Source: Bursaphelenchus xylophilus (lineage: Eukaryota; Nematoda; Chromadorea; Rhabditida; Aphelenchoididae). From it: a DNA stretch of 64,000 bases. Under the pieces are notes generated by a model. That model was not told where the DNA came from and searched no databases. It was given only the letters and a program-made list of their open reading frames with translations. The position numbers were made by a program, and so were the translations under genes. The stretch spans positions 8,990,001 through 9,054,000 of the forward strand of contig CAJFCV020000001.1 in NCBI GenBank assembly GCA_904066235.2. Direction: 5' to 3'. This document shows, piece after piece, positions 47,463 to 59,401 of this stretch. Numbering within the stretch: position 1 is the first letter of the stretch; each line of letters starts with the position of its first letter.

Positions 47463-48376
47463 AAAATAAAAAAAATAAAAAAATGTAAAGGAAATTTCAA
47501 GTTTATGTAATATTACGTAGAATGTGTATATATAAACCAGTCAAGATGACAAAAACGTGAACCTTTTCTTCGAAAAAATATTACCCTTAAAGAGAATCCA
47601 AAAAACAGCTTTTAATATGGAGCCAAAAAGAACACTCTTTCCTCGGGATGACGTCACTTTAATTACTTCTTACTCAAATAAAAAGGTCCTTATTCTCGGT
47701 TCAGACGTGCGGTCCGAGGATTCGGCCGCATTCTTGCGCACTAATTCTTCAAAAACTTCTTGGCCTCAGGCATTTTTCGTTTCACTTGAGCCGTAAAAAT
47801 AGAATCCGACATTTTTTTCGGGGAGCGAAAAGCAACAAAGTCTATGTCAGACGTTTTATTGCGAAAACAAAGACACAGATTTGTTGTTAAAGTAGAAGTT
47901 GAATAAATAAAAGTAATGGCAGGGTCGAGGGAATTATGCAGACATAAAAATTTTGTTTTTACTGCAAAAATATACGTTTGATGAAAGCCCACTTTTTGTA
48001 GTTCCCTCTAAAAACAAATACAATGCTGCCTAATCTGTATTGCTTCGTATTTCGAAGATCTCTAAGGTAAGATACGATAACACAGTACTTTCCAATACAT
48101 TCAAAGTAAATATGGAGAGCTCTACTCGCTTCAGAACGGAGATACCATGTCTAAAATAAGGGGAAAACAAGGGAGAGGGATTAACCGAATAAACAAAATA
48201 GGATTCTCTCCCCACCAACCCTTCTCTAATCAGGATTATATAACTTTAGGGGGCAATCTTTAGACTTTCATTTGGAAATTATTTTACTTTAACGAATTGA
48301 AAGGAGCAACGAAGTAAAGTAGTCCTCAAAACTACAAAATAAACTTTATTTACTTCAAATTGGACCCTAGATACGA
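47463..48376. other. no supported gene
   Basis: A plus-strand open frame of 79 codons (47557-47796) has no splice or motif support. The region probably contains the promoter of the F-box-like gene and the 3' region of the helical protein. Confidence 0.4.
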
Positions 48377-49675
48377 TTAAATGTTCTCACAATTCTCTTC
48401 AAAACGAATTTCTGGAGCGAAGAAACCGCTGGTTTGGTCTGGAGCCCGGCTCCATTTCTTCAACAAGTCGTGGATTCTCTTTCGGACACCTTGGATCTTC
48501 ATTGCGCACTCTCTGGCCTTCAAAACGTCCGATGAATTTACTCCTTTCTCATTCAGACGCAACCTGAAGGTATTGTAATCTTAAATTTAGGACTTACAAG
48601 ATAGATTTGGTTATGAGAGGGTTGCCAGCTCTCTGATTGTCCCTTAAGGCATCTTGAGGCTCATCCAGAATCTCGGCGAGAATCTCATCTAAAACTTGAC
48701 GAATAAAAATGCGGGAAAACTTTGTTTTCATGTCATGACAATTTGTTGTGTCATAAATATAAAATCTTATCATACGGCATATGTATACCCATTAATTTAA
48801 TGAGAAATTTTTTTCCGAACTTACAGTACTTCTCCAGTGCTTCGTTGATGTGATCATGTAAGTTGGTGACCTTCGAAAACTCTTCATCATTTTTCTTCAT
48901 CAACTCAAACCCTTTTTCCACTTCCAGTTCCAATAAGTTCGCATCTGCTTGGTACATCTTTTTGGTAATGGCATGCTGATCACACTCTCTTTTCCAATTA
49001 GATTGATACATATTCGTGTAATCTGTCCTAATATTCAACTCTGAAAGAGGTCTTGCCAGTCTCATCTACAGTAATGTCAGTTTCTCTACCATAAAGTGCC
49101 TGATCTGCCTTGGCAAACGTTGATTCATCACGCCAAAGGCCGAGATCCTGATCAAACTTTTGCGCTCCTGCCAGTAACTCTTCCTTTGTCTTTTTGTAGC
49201 ATTCTTCTTTGTATTTCTAAAATGACAATGTATAATACGTACTGTATGTCATCAAAAGATCTCGGCAAAAACACACTTTGAGCTTGGGCCAGAACACGGA
49301 ATTCTCTATCTGCCCCTCCCCAACCACGCAAAATCTGCTTACCGCCTCTTTACCGGACTCCCGGACCTGTTCCTTGTCCCATTCCTCCTTCTCGATCCTC
49401 TCCTTGAGCTCTTTTTCCGCTCGAATCACCTTCGAAGAGACTGCCGTTATCACTTCATGGGTCTTCATTTTGATTGAAGCTGTGGCCAAGACTGCGACTG
49501 TTCTAAACAAACTGTAATGCCATTCATTAGACACTTACTTTATATTCCCTCCAATTCCATTTTTGACGGAGTCCACAGCATTTGAGATATTTTTCTTGAC
49601 GGCAAACCTGGCTGGACGAAGAACTCGGGCTTGGAGCACGTTCTTCAGGCTCGCTTTCTGACCGTACATCTCCAT
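48377..49675 (-). CDS. all-helical cytosolic protein of unknown function, 305 residues
   Basis: Six exons: 49675-49539, 49502-49343, 49216-49090, 49040-48825, 48688-48598 and 48563-48377. The 49-bp third intron (GTAGAGAAAC...TTTCAG) is needed to avoid an in-frame stop, and every phase fits. The protein is almost entirely charged amphipathic helix: ISNAVDSVKNGIGGNI near the N terminus, a strong coiled-coil-like stretch (AEKELKERIEKEEWDKEQV), ANLLELEVEKGFELMKKNDE in the middle and IQGVRKRIHDLLKKWS at the end. It has no signal peptide or membrane helix. The helix layout resembles BAR or spectrin-like bundles, but no signature supports either. Confidence 0.75.
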
Positions 49676-49808
49676 GGTCAGTTTTGAAAATGATGATTTT
49701 TATTTTCACAATTAAAAAAAATTAAATTGCAAAAATTTCAAAAATTAAAATTTCCAATAAAAAATTCCATGTTCATTTACTTGTCAAAAAGTTTATTTAC
49801 AAATTGAA

Positions 49809-51720
49809 TTATTTCAGTTTGGCATATGATTCATGGAAGGCAGAGGCGTAATCGCGGATGTCCATGATCTTGGCGCTATAATAACAGAGCACGTTCATGA
49901 TCACCCAGCAGTATTGTTCGGGGGTTGCGACGAGGCCAGGACGTTGTTTTCGGAACTCTTTCAGAATGGTCTTTAGCTAAAATTATCCAAATTATGTAAA
50001 TCATCAAACAAAAGTCTCATTTCTTATTAGAAACTCACACAAATCTCCTGCCCTTTGGTAACAGCAACATTGGCGGCATGGAGAAGAAGAACGGCGCCAG
50101 TCCGACCACGTCCGAGCTTGCTGGCTACTACAATTGGAGCTGAAGCTTGCATTCCCTGAAATGAAATATTATTTTCTTTTTTTTATCAACTACAATAATA
50201 AAGAAAATTGGACTGACGCCAGGGAATTGTTTCCAGCATCTCAGGAATGCCATGGTGTGCATTTTTGGTCTGTCTTTGTCCAGCCATCCAGGGAACACAA
50301 CAAGGTTCACAAAGATAGAATTGGAGCAGGCATCAGGTAACAACTCCAATTTGTAGACACTAAAATCAGCGTAAGAATCGACTCGGCGATTGTTGACGAA
50401 GATGTCCTTGTAATTGCAATGTTCTCCCGCCTTCTGTGGCCAAAAATCTGGACTGTCGTTCTCTTTTGGGGTACCGGTAAGCAAGACGGTCGAACAGTTT
50501 TCCTGGAAGACTAAAAAGGCATATTTAATACAGTGAGATCCAAGATTTGGAATTTAAATTCCATTGTCCTACAAAGCAGCCTTACCCATTCTCCAAAAGT
50601 CATTGATAGTACTCTCAACTGGAGATTGGGCTGCAATAAAAGGTCGGTCCAAAGAGGGGACCTTGATCCAATTGGCATTGTAATAATCGGTTCCTGGGGG
50701 CACATTACACGTCAGGACGACTCTCAAACATATAAATATTCAAGGAGGCGCAGCGAACAGGGATGAATAATCAAATTATGCCTTGTTTTTTATATAGCAA
50801 CAGCCAAGAATGACTAAACTTTGATGCGCTTTCGACGCCTACAAACGGGGCAAATAAAAGTATTGCCACTTTCGCAAAATTACAAATGTAACCGTTGGGA
50901 ATCTCGAAAAAATAAGCAAAAGTTTAATAAGCTTCAACAAATTGTAAAGACTTTTACGTACAAAAGACATCTTTTTGAACTTCTAGCCACAAAAAAAAGT
51001 TTTTTCTTACCGGGTTTGATCCGGACAAATATTCTTTTTGTCTCTGTTCCTCGATGAGTTCTCCTTGAAGGCCTTACATTCAGGTTTCTCCATGGTCTCG
51101 GCCTCTTTTTCCAGTTCTTCGAACTCCGTTATCGCCCCCTCCGCTCCCAATTTTGCATATTTTTGAGCAAAGTTGTTGATCGAAGCCAATCCGGCTTCGT
51201 TCAGCTTTCTGCGGCCTCTGACAGCAGTTGAAGTCTGCACCTTATCTCTAAAATCGGTTACCAAATATCTGTAGTTATTTATACCATCAATTTACATATA
51301 TATATTACACATGATGACGCCAAAACATTTTTTTAATTTATTACATCTGTATCCTCCGGAACTCCCACCGTATCTAATTATGCCTATTCGTAATTACAAG
51401 GAAGTTTACAGCGTAATATCCGTGCCGGGCATGTCATTTTACTGGAATCGATTCAATTTCCGTGTTATCCATCCCAGTGTAACTTCTAAGTTTAAAAATT
51501 GAGTAAAATTAGCTATTCAGGCGATAAATTGTTGTGCAAAATGTAGCCCATGTTTTTTGGGAGATATTAGAGCATTTACTGCGTAATTTTAACCCACTTA
51601 CCCCATGGTTTTCCCCGTTTTTATTCGCTTCGAACGTCTCCTTTTCTCTGCGCTCTCGTCGATCGGCTTTCTCTCGTAACAACCGTTCCGTCCTTGTAAA
51701 TTCCAAAAGACTAATCTCAT
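49809..51720 (-). CDS. inactive protein tyrosine phosphatase (pseudophosphatase)
   Basis: Six exons: 51720-51602, 51247-51011, 50722-50586, 50510-50218, 50155-50039 and 49976-49809, 356 residues, all phases fit. The N terminus is basic (KRRRSKRIKTGKTMG). PTP-domain landmarks follow in order: ICPDQTRVVL, DYYNANWIKVP, FIAAQSPVESTINDFWRM, FWPQKAGEH, GWLDKDRP in place of the WPD loop (W240-L241-D242), and the P-loop ASKLGRGRTG in place of HCxAGxGRTG, then RPGLVATPEQY. The catalytic Cys is Ser274, the preceding His is Ala273, while Arg280 is kept. Such a protein cannot use the normal thiol-phosphate mechanism, but could still bind phosphotyrosine. Short single-domain PTPs of this kind are expanded in nematodes and many are sperm-enriched (family knowledge). 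Confidence 0.9.
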
Positions 51721-53839
51721 TGCTTGGGAGAAAATGACGAATTATGCAAATTTTTTTGACATTTCCAAACCGTTTTTCTTCGCCGACGCAAAGAGGGAGT
51801 AATGAAATTAAAGGATACACTGTCAGATAAACATGATTCGGACTTGTTCCCTTTATGTCTCAGAGAACATTTGGAAGTGTCAGGAACAGAAAGGAAAAAC
51901 ATTAAGGTTACGGTGGGAAAGAGGATGTTTCCAAGGGTAAATTTATGGGAAGACTGATTAATTAGGCGCTTAAATTATTAATCTTTTTTCATGAGGATCA
52001 TTTTTTTATTATATTATATATGGCGTCATAGCAAAGTTCCATTCAAAAGATCTTATAATTTGGCCAAAGTATGGCCAGATGACACCAATTTATTTTTTAT
52101 TTTTGTCATTACACAGATATTTGAACCAAAATCTGAATCTGAGTAATTTGGCTTCCACTAACCTTGTGTTGTCGATGTAGTCATCTTCACAATTTACATA
52201 GCGCTTGTCGTAGTAATAGAAAAAAGACACATGTAACAGTATAGACACGTATGAAACGTGCGTAACTGTCAACGTACTAAGGTGTAGAAGTAATAATATT
52301 ATTACTGTACGTATAATAATATATTACATTCTTCAAACGCATGGAATATTGCCAATTAAAATTCTCATCAAGCCTCATTTAAGCCACGACCGTCCCGGAG
52401 ATTTTGGTGTTTTCGAATTCGGTTTTCAAAAACTTCGAAAAGTGCGGAAAATCGCGAATAGTTGCAATTGCTCCGTTACTAGGATACTTTTAAATAAAAA
52501 GTTTTTCGTTGTCTTTTTAAAATCAATGTTATTCTGTGTTATGTATGCATTTCAATTGGAGAGGCACAGTTTTAGTTTGCCTTACTGATCAGTCAATCTT
52601 CCAGAAACGGGATCAGCCCCAAAAGCGAATTTTTTGAAACTTCATGTTATGGCTGACAGATTCCATATATCTGTCATCCAGAACTCAAAAGAGGCGCAAC
52701 TCCCGCTAACTACGTTTTTATATTACCTTTAATGCATTTCGAATTATTTATTTTGAGACTCGATCTTCTAGCGATGCTTTTCGTTATCAATCCCCAATTA
52801 GGATGTCCAATAACATAATCATCATGACCAAATTTTGCCAAATTTTGCTGCAATAACTGTTTCTATTTAAAGGTCATCCATTCATGTGCTTCTCCTTGTT
52901 TTATACGTCTTTACTGTCTAATGGATTCCACCGTCCTCAATGTTCCATATCCTTCGGAAGGCACTTAAGGTCGAGGAATTCATCTTCTTCTTTTCCAAAT
53001 TCTCGGAAATGCATCAGTCATTTGAAAGGAAATTTTTGTCATAACTTTATTTATTATGTCACGCCATTCAGATCTATCAGCAATTGTCATAATCAAATAT
53101 GAGACAGATATTGATCGCTAGGAACGGTAAAAATAACACCAAAAATTTTATATAAACTACGACATATTATGATGGCATGGGCAATATAGTAATCAACAGA
53201 TGGTCCAATTACTTTTTATTAGTTTTAGCTTGTATTTTTCACGAAATGATCCCTTTTTGTAATTTGATTCCAATTAATCTGAATCAATTGTTGGCGACTT
53301 CAGTGAAACCGCCAATTATTTCCCACGAATTTGCATAAAGTCAAAGGACAAAGTCTTCATAAGATCAATTTCCCCTATTCTCAGAAGTCGGTGTCTCGCG
53401 CTCCTCTAGTGAGCGGTTGTGTGTGTTTCTCGTGTATTGCCCAATAAATATTCTCCTAATTGTCTAAATCGTTTATATCAATTATAAAAAAGACTTCAAC
53501 TTTCTTGCTTAACTCATCGCATTTTGTGCTCTTGGACTTCTAATGTTTCAGTTTTAAATTACACTCAATTACAGTATGAACGGTTCATTTTAATTAAGCC
53601 CCGCCCTTTTTTCCTCGGCCGAATTACATTTCCGCCCCTTTCCCAAGGCCAAAGAAGGATATTGGAAAGTCCCTACTTTAAAAGGACTCTTTACAGAGTT
53701 TCCACCGATAAACAAAGCATCCGCCCATTGCTTTGCAACACCAAATTATCACATTACTTTACTACTGGGTCTTTAATAATTAACACTTTTCTTATTAATT
53801 CCCTGGCTGTCAGTTTGTCATCCTTGTGGACCTAGAGGA
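51721..53839. other. no supported gene; upstream region of the peptide gene
   Basis: Several short open frames exist on both strands without splice chains. The last few hundred bases should include the promoter of the secreted peptide gene. An AT-rich alternating stretch lies near 52280-52325. Confidence 0.4.
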
Positions 53840-54940
53840 ATGACGTCCAAGATTTTGATCGCTCTGTTTGCTGGTAAGCTGGGTTGATAAGAAATGGAAC
53901 AAAATTTTATAGATAATACTATGATTTGATTATAAAATAAGATATCTAGAATAAGGTCTAATTTGAAGCAACTTTTTTAAATACGACGGATCAAACATCA
54001 AGCATGTATATAGACTGTTATGTTACATTTGACCTTTGAGACCCGGGGAGCTTCCGGCTTCAATCTCACCAAATTTAACTCCGTTTGAACCCCGGAAGTT
54101 GGTCATTTCCGGTTGTTACAACAATCTAACTATATTTACATTCAAAAAATAAATAGATAAAGTAATCCAGATTCGAGTAGTTTAGATCATAAAAATCAAA
54201 TCTTAATTTAAAACTGAACTAATCAGGTATAATCTTCAGTTCTCTCCCTCACATGTATCGCCGACGCCCAGAAATATCGACGGATTCGGAATCTCCGAGA
54301 AGCCGTCTTCGGATTTCCCCCTGGCTCCGCATCATCTGAATCTACAGTAAGTTCCTCTTATGATCACTCTAGTAAACTTTTGAACAAAAAGCCTGCCCTT
54401 TACCCAATTTCCTCCCACCTCATTACACTCACTTACATATTTCGTGCTTAAATCCCGTCACTCTCCCCATACATTGTCGTCATATCTCAACTTTAATATC
54501 AGATATTGGCAGTGAAGGGAGTAGGCCGAAAACCTTACAGTCTACAGTAGATTTACAATTTACGCAAAGCATCCTTGTTTACGAATGAGACCTTTTTATT
54601 TCACAATGCACTTATAATGATTAATATTGAACCATTAAAACTGTTGTATTTTAAGTGCAGCAAAAACCGGAAACGACTATATTATTCATGACATCTTGTT
54701 CATGAGTAATTACTCTACTTTTGTCCCTTGTTTCATGAATTCTCGATTACTTTGGGGGCTTGCAATTAGCCTCGCATCAAAAACACATCTGACATTACTA
54801 CTGTAACATTATTTTAGGATGAGAGTCCAGATGTTTCCTCGTTTTTTATGCCCAAAAGAGAGCAGTTATTGGATCCGTTCACCGGCCAGAGATACCCAGC
54901 TAGCCGAGCCTCAATCCGCAGAATGTTCCGGTTCAGCTAA
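53840..54940 (+). CDS. secreted peptide precursor, 87 residues, three small exons
   Basis: Exons 53840-53873, 54240-54346 and 54818-54940; introns begin GTAAGCTG and GTAAGTTC and end AATCTTCAG and ATTTTAG. Phases 1 and 0 fit exactly. Residues 1-22 form a signal peptide (MTSKILIALFAVLSLTCIAD, then AQ). The mature 65 residues have no Cys, several dibasic sites (RR, KR) and an amphipathic, Phe-rich character: NLREAVFGFPPGSAS, SSFFMPKREQLLDPF, SIRRMFRFS at the C terminus. It resembles a neuropeptide-like or other secreted signalling precursor, but the terminal FRFS lacks the Gly needed for amidation, so it is not an ordinary FMRFamide gene. Splice support is good; function unknown. Confidence 0.65.
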
Positions 54941-55229
54941 TCAATTTATAAGTCAATAAGATCAACGACCAATAAACTACTTGCACTTGGTTCCACCTTC
55001 AATAATACTATGCTAGATAAATCAAAAAGTTATGTGATAGATGTGCCATGTCTCGAAATCCTCTCACTTATCTCCGAAGACAAGTTATCTGTTACCGTCA
55101 ATAAACCAGCTTTTTTTTATTTATTTTAGACAATAAAAACAAAAAATAACAAGTGTCCTAATTGGAAGAATCCAGAGAAACGCAAAAAATTGGTACCCTC
55201 CCAACATAACAAACCGATCTCTTACGGCA
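54941..55229. other. convergent 3' region
   Basis: This short spacer lies between two converging genes and contains AATAAA-like signals on both strands. Nothing else seen. Confidence 0.4.
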
Positions 55230-56114
55230 TTACGAACTCTGATCCAAATCCATTTTCCCCACTTTCTCCTCTTTCTTGACATCAGCAGCTAGACTTCGCT
55301 GTTCCCAAAACAAAGTTCGGTCATAAACTCGTCCCTTTTGTCTCGTCGGGGTACCTGTTTGATATTTGACAGGCTCCGGATCATAGTACTTATCTCCCTT
55401 GAGATTGATGCAGAAATCGAAGACTTTCGGTTTCTCTAAGGCTTCAAGAATCTTCTGATCCAAATTATCCTTGTTCACGAAATTGGCCGAACGTTCCTAA
55501 ACAGAAAAAGCTCAGATTAGGTCAATGTTATGCACTTCAAATTGAGCCAACTTACAATTATGGCCGCGACTTCCTTCGTCCTCTTCTCCGCCTCTTCATA
55601 TTCTTTATTGAGCGTTTCTTCCATCTCCTTCAACACCATTTTTCGGATTTCTTCTTGTCTTTCGGCATCTCTAATCTTTCTGGAAAAAAAAATATATTCT
55701 GTCAATAACATCTAAACACTAACCAAAAAATAAAACCTTTACCTTTGTTCAGCTGCTTTTCGATTCCTCTCATCGTTCTGAGCAATCAATTCATCAAGTT
55801 CAACAAGTTCTTGTTCCCTCAAAGCCTCAATTCCCATTCCTTGTTCCTCTTTGCTCCTGATCTCGTCTTTAAATACCTTCTTGATGGATATCATTGCATT
55901 GTTGTACACATGCCTCCGCCAGAGAAGCTCTTCAACATATTCAGGTTCTTGCCAAGGAACATGAACAACATGGTAACGAACAGTCTTGGATGGGGGAAGG
56001 ATTGGGGGCTTTCTAAAGAATGAACCATTTACTGAATCTTTCTGTACCGAAAATCACCTAAAGTAAGAAGAAAATATGGAATACTTACCCTTGTTTCGGT
56101 GCCTTTCTTCTCAT
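55230..56114 (-). CDS. MRPS26: mitochondrial small ribosomal subunit protein mS26
   Basis: Four exons: 56114-56089, 56012-55743, 55679-55556 and 55496-55230, 228 residues. It opens MRRKAPKQGKPPILPPSKT, a basic stretch like the family start (R-K-P-x-x-x-P-x-x-K). A central long coiled-coil helix follows (KEEQGMGIEALREQELVELD to LKEMEETLNKEYEEAEKRTK), then a C-terminal part with FCINLKGDKYYDPEP and an acidic/basic tail. Length matches metazoan mS26, a component of the mitoribosome small subunit. The identification rests on layout and N-terminal motif, not on a search. Its start faces MTMR9 across 292 bp. Confidence 0.75.
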
Positions 56115-56406
56115 TGATCTAGATATGATCAAGCTCCATGAAGTCCCTGCATTCTTACACAATCCCGACGTCGATGCCATGAGATTTCTCAATGAAACCT
56201 TCCGGATCCCATCAAAAAAAAAAAAAGAAATTTGCAAATTCAGAAAATAAAAATTTGGCACTTCGTTTCAAAATTAGACGAAGTGTCACTATTGATGGAA
56301 TTAATAAATTGGAAAATTTTGCGGATAGATGAACATGAATGCGATCGAATTACATTGTAAATGCCGTAGAAGATAAGCAAACGAACGTTCAGACGCTTTA
56401 CTGGTT
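56115..56406. promoter_or_regulatory. shared divergent promoter region
   Basis: This 292-bp gap separates the start codons of the divergent mS26 and MTMR9 genes, so both promoters must lie here or overlap the neighbouring exons. It contains a 13-bp poly-A run near 56214 but no TATA box that I can distinguish from general AT content. Confidence 0.6.
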
Positions 56407-59195
56407 ATGGAGTTAACCGAGGCTATTGAGAAAACTCGGGTAGATAAGGTCCAGCTGATTCGAGGGCCCCGTCCTCGACAGTTCGGATCTCTGGTGCTGA
56501 CTGGACATCATCTAATCTTTGCTCCTGAACCAGATAATGGAACGAAAAAGAAGGAAGAACGTACGGAGTTCTGGGTAGGTTTTTTTAAACTTTATTTTGT
56601 GTCAGTTTAGGGTTGAAAATCGAAAGACGGGGAAAATTGTGGCCTTGGACGCTGGAATTTGTTTTTTCGGAGATTAGATAGCTGTGAGGGGATAAGCTGT
56701 TATTCACCTGGCCATCTCACGCCTTGTTCTTCTAACTGTCGTTGTTTTAGCTGCTCCATCGAGCCGTTGATCGGGTTGTTGTTGAACCCGGGTCCTTGCC
56801 TGAGTTTCCATCTGTGTTACATTTGAAGTGCAAGAACTTTTTGGTCTGCTCGTTTATTGTCAAGAGTCAGAGTGATTGCCAAGCCGTTGCTCGATCTATT
56901 GAAAGGCTTTCTAATCTCAGTAAGTTATTGTAATTAAAAATAAGCTTTTTTATTTAGGTAACATTGACTTTGAATATCCATTCTATCATCCACAATCATT
57001 TGAGATGCTAGACAATGGCTGGACAGCGTTTGACATTAGCCAGACCTATGCCAAACTTTCGATTCTATCCAAGGATCGATGGAGGATATCAGATGTAAAC
57101 AAGAACTTTGACGTCTGCCCTTCTTATCCAAGTTTAGTAATTGTTCCTCAAGGCATTGGAGACGATTTCTTGAGGATCTCTGCGACATATCGAGATGGTT
57201 CCAGATTCCCAGTGCTTTCGTATTATCATTCTGACACCCAAAGTTGTATTATTCGGTAAGCAGTTTGATTCCTTGTTGTTTGATCTGTAGATGTTCCCAA
57301 CCTTTGGTCTCTCCGACAAATCGGCGGTGCAAAGAAGATGAACTGATTTTAAATTCTCTGTTATCCCCCAAAGCCCGAGGTGTTATATTCGATACTCGAA
57401 CGGAAGCCATAGCCTCAGCTGCCAGAGCCAAAGGTGGAGGTAAAGAGCAACGGTATCATTATAATCAATGGAGATACGTCCATGCGGATCTTCCTCAACG
57501 AAAGGATTTCAAAGATTCGTTAACAAAATTGATTGACGCTTGCATTGAATATGGCCATACAGAGAAGTGGCTGCACAAACTTGCTTCCTCGAGGTGGCTA
57601 CAGTATGTTTCGGATGCTTTGACGGCAGCTGGAACGATCGCACAATGGGTTCATTGCACTGACACGGAGACTCCGGTAGTTGTGCACGGCGGAGAAGGGA
57701 CTGATACCACTTTATTGGTGACTTCGTTGAGTCAGCTTCTACTGGATGCTGATGCTAGGACTGTTAGAGGGTAAGTCTTGGTCTGAACGGTAGGAATTAA
57801 AATGACAAAAATATTTTTTTTATTTACTGTTATGTAATGTTGATGTGAGTTTTGCAGATTCCAATCTTTAATAGAAGCGGAATGGATATCAGCGGGTCAT
57901 CCGTTCAGCCTCCGATGTGCCCATTCAGCGTTCGGCCATGGAACTTTAACTGGGCCACATGAATCTCCCATTTTCTTGTGTTTCCTCGACTGTTGCTGGC
58001 AATTAATGCGTCAATATCCATCAGTATTTGAGTTCAATGAGCAATTTCTGATTCTCGTGGCGGAACATGCATTCGCTTCTGAATTTGGGAGCTTTTTGGG
58101 GAACAATGAGAAGGTAAATATTTTTTGTATCTAAACTTACAAGGGAAGTACTCCAAGTGCGACTCTCAGATTTTCTTTAAATTTTGCACACACGTCGGGT
58201 ATGGACTAAATATCAATTCCTCAAAGTTTGAGCTCGCGCTTTGCAGGCGCCGCCGAGATATCGAACGATTTTTGTCGCCGAGAGAGCACGCTAAACGTGG
58301 AGAGCGGTCAGAGAGAAAACCGCTTTTTGGCCACAACTTTGGCAATTTCGTGCGAAAAAATTTGATTTTTTGTAGAAACATTATCCTTTACAGTTGAAAT
58401 AGGCATGAAACTTTTCGTGCCCAAATTCGGCAAAAAGTCCTAAATTTTGGCCGACTTTCGATCTAAAAATCTCGGTTGTTTCTGCAAAGCGCGAGCTAGG
58501 ATTCTCGCATATATCTTAGAAAAAATTGTTCTAAATTTGTGCCAAGTTTCATCAAAATCTGAGCGTCGCACTTGGAGTACTTCCCCTGTTAGTTAATCTT
58601 TACAATTACTAAATAATTCGAGTTTTAGGAAAAATTTGAGCATAACGTAAAGGAAAGATCGGCATCATTATGGTCGTATGTTAATCATCCCAACATCCTG
58701 GCCGACTACATCAACTCTCTTTACCAGCCTTATGACTCTGTTCTGTGGCCATCTGTAGCAGCTCCTAGTATTGTAAGATGCTTATAAGTAACCGCTGATC
58801 TTATTATATTATTTTAGATCCTTTGGGAAAGGTTTTACCTCCGTTGGCAACGAAATTGGACAAAAATCGACCAAGTTTGGGATGATTTGGGAGAATGGAG
58901 CCGCAGGGAAAAAGATTTGAGGAGCAAATTAATGTCCAAAAGGTAAAATTTTAGCAATCTCTGTATTTATCCTTGTTTCGTTTTCGTAAATATACGATAA
59001 AAAATAGCTAATATTTATGGCTATTATTTTACTTAAAAAATGAAATTTAACAAACAGTGAGCTTAATAATTAATGCAATAACCGTATACAAAAACGTGAT
59101 GTTTTAGCATGTCCGAGAGCAGATCTGACCTCAAAGCGAACGGTGATATGAAAAATGTGATCGATCAAATGGAAAACACCAAAATCCACACATAA
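56407..59195 (+). CDS. MTMR9: myotubularin-related protein 9, inactive phosphatase
   Basis: Eight exons: 56407-56574, 56751-56919, 56958-57255, 57291-57770, 57858-58113, 58629-58772, 58818-58942 and 59108-59195, 575 residues. Residues 1-110 are a PH-GRAM domain (LVLTGHHLIFAPEP). The myotubularin phosphatase-like domain covers about 140-510, with SYYHSDTQSCIIRCSQP, KWLHKLASSRWLQYVSDALTA and GFQSLIEAEWISAGHPF. The P-loop reads VHGGEGTDTT where active members have HCSDGWDRT: Cys is Gly345 and Arg is Thr351. Human MTMR9 is likewise inactive and acts as the regulatory partner of MTMR6, 7 and 8 in PI3P/PI(3,5)P2 turnover; C. elegans MTM-9 pairs with MTM-6 in endocytosis. A short C-terminal helix follows (SRREKDLRSKLM). 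Intron 5 carries a MITE. Confidence 0.95.
58140..58588. mobile_element. full 449-bp MITE copy in MTMR9 intron 5
   Basis: The ends CAAGGGAAGTACTCCAAGTG and complement match the 31627-32076 copy, with TTA duplicated at 58137-58139 and 58589-58591. Only scattered substitutions separate the two copies, so they moved rather recently. The element lies between the donor at 58114 and the acceptor before 58629 and does not disturb either. Confidence 0.9.
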
Positions 59196-59389
59196 ATTAT
59201 GTGGAAATGGATAGTATTTATTCATCTGCTTTTACTCATGTTAATATATTTAATATTTATTCGTATTTTATCATGTTTATAAAGTTCTAAGCTTACGATC
59301 GTCACTTTCTTTCGGGGTTTTTGCTTATGCAAATTTTAGAGAGTAGTTTGGGATATTCAATTTATTCGAAATTTATTTTTGACTTACGG

Positions 59390-59401
59390 TTGACAGTTTC
59401 G
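59390..59401 (+). promoter_or_regulatory. possible trans-splice acceptor before the RRM-like gene
   Basis: GGTTGACAG at 59389-59396 lies six bases before the start ATG and follows a T-rich stretch. In nematodes such a site is where a spliced leader would join a downstream operon transcript. The gap to the MTMR9 stop is 206 bp. Confidence 0.4.

Noticed and set aside
47557..47796. 79-codon plus-strand open frame
   Set aside because: No supporting splice site, motif or neighbour relation.
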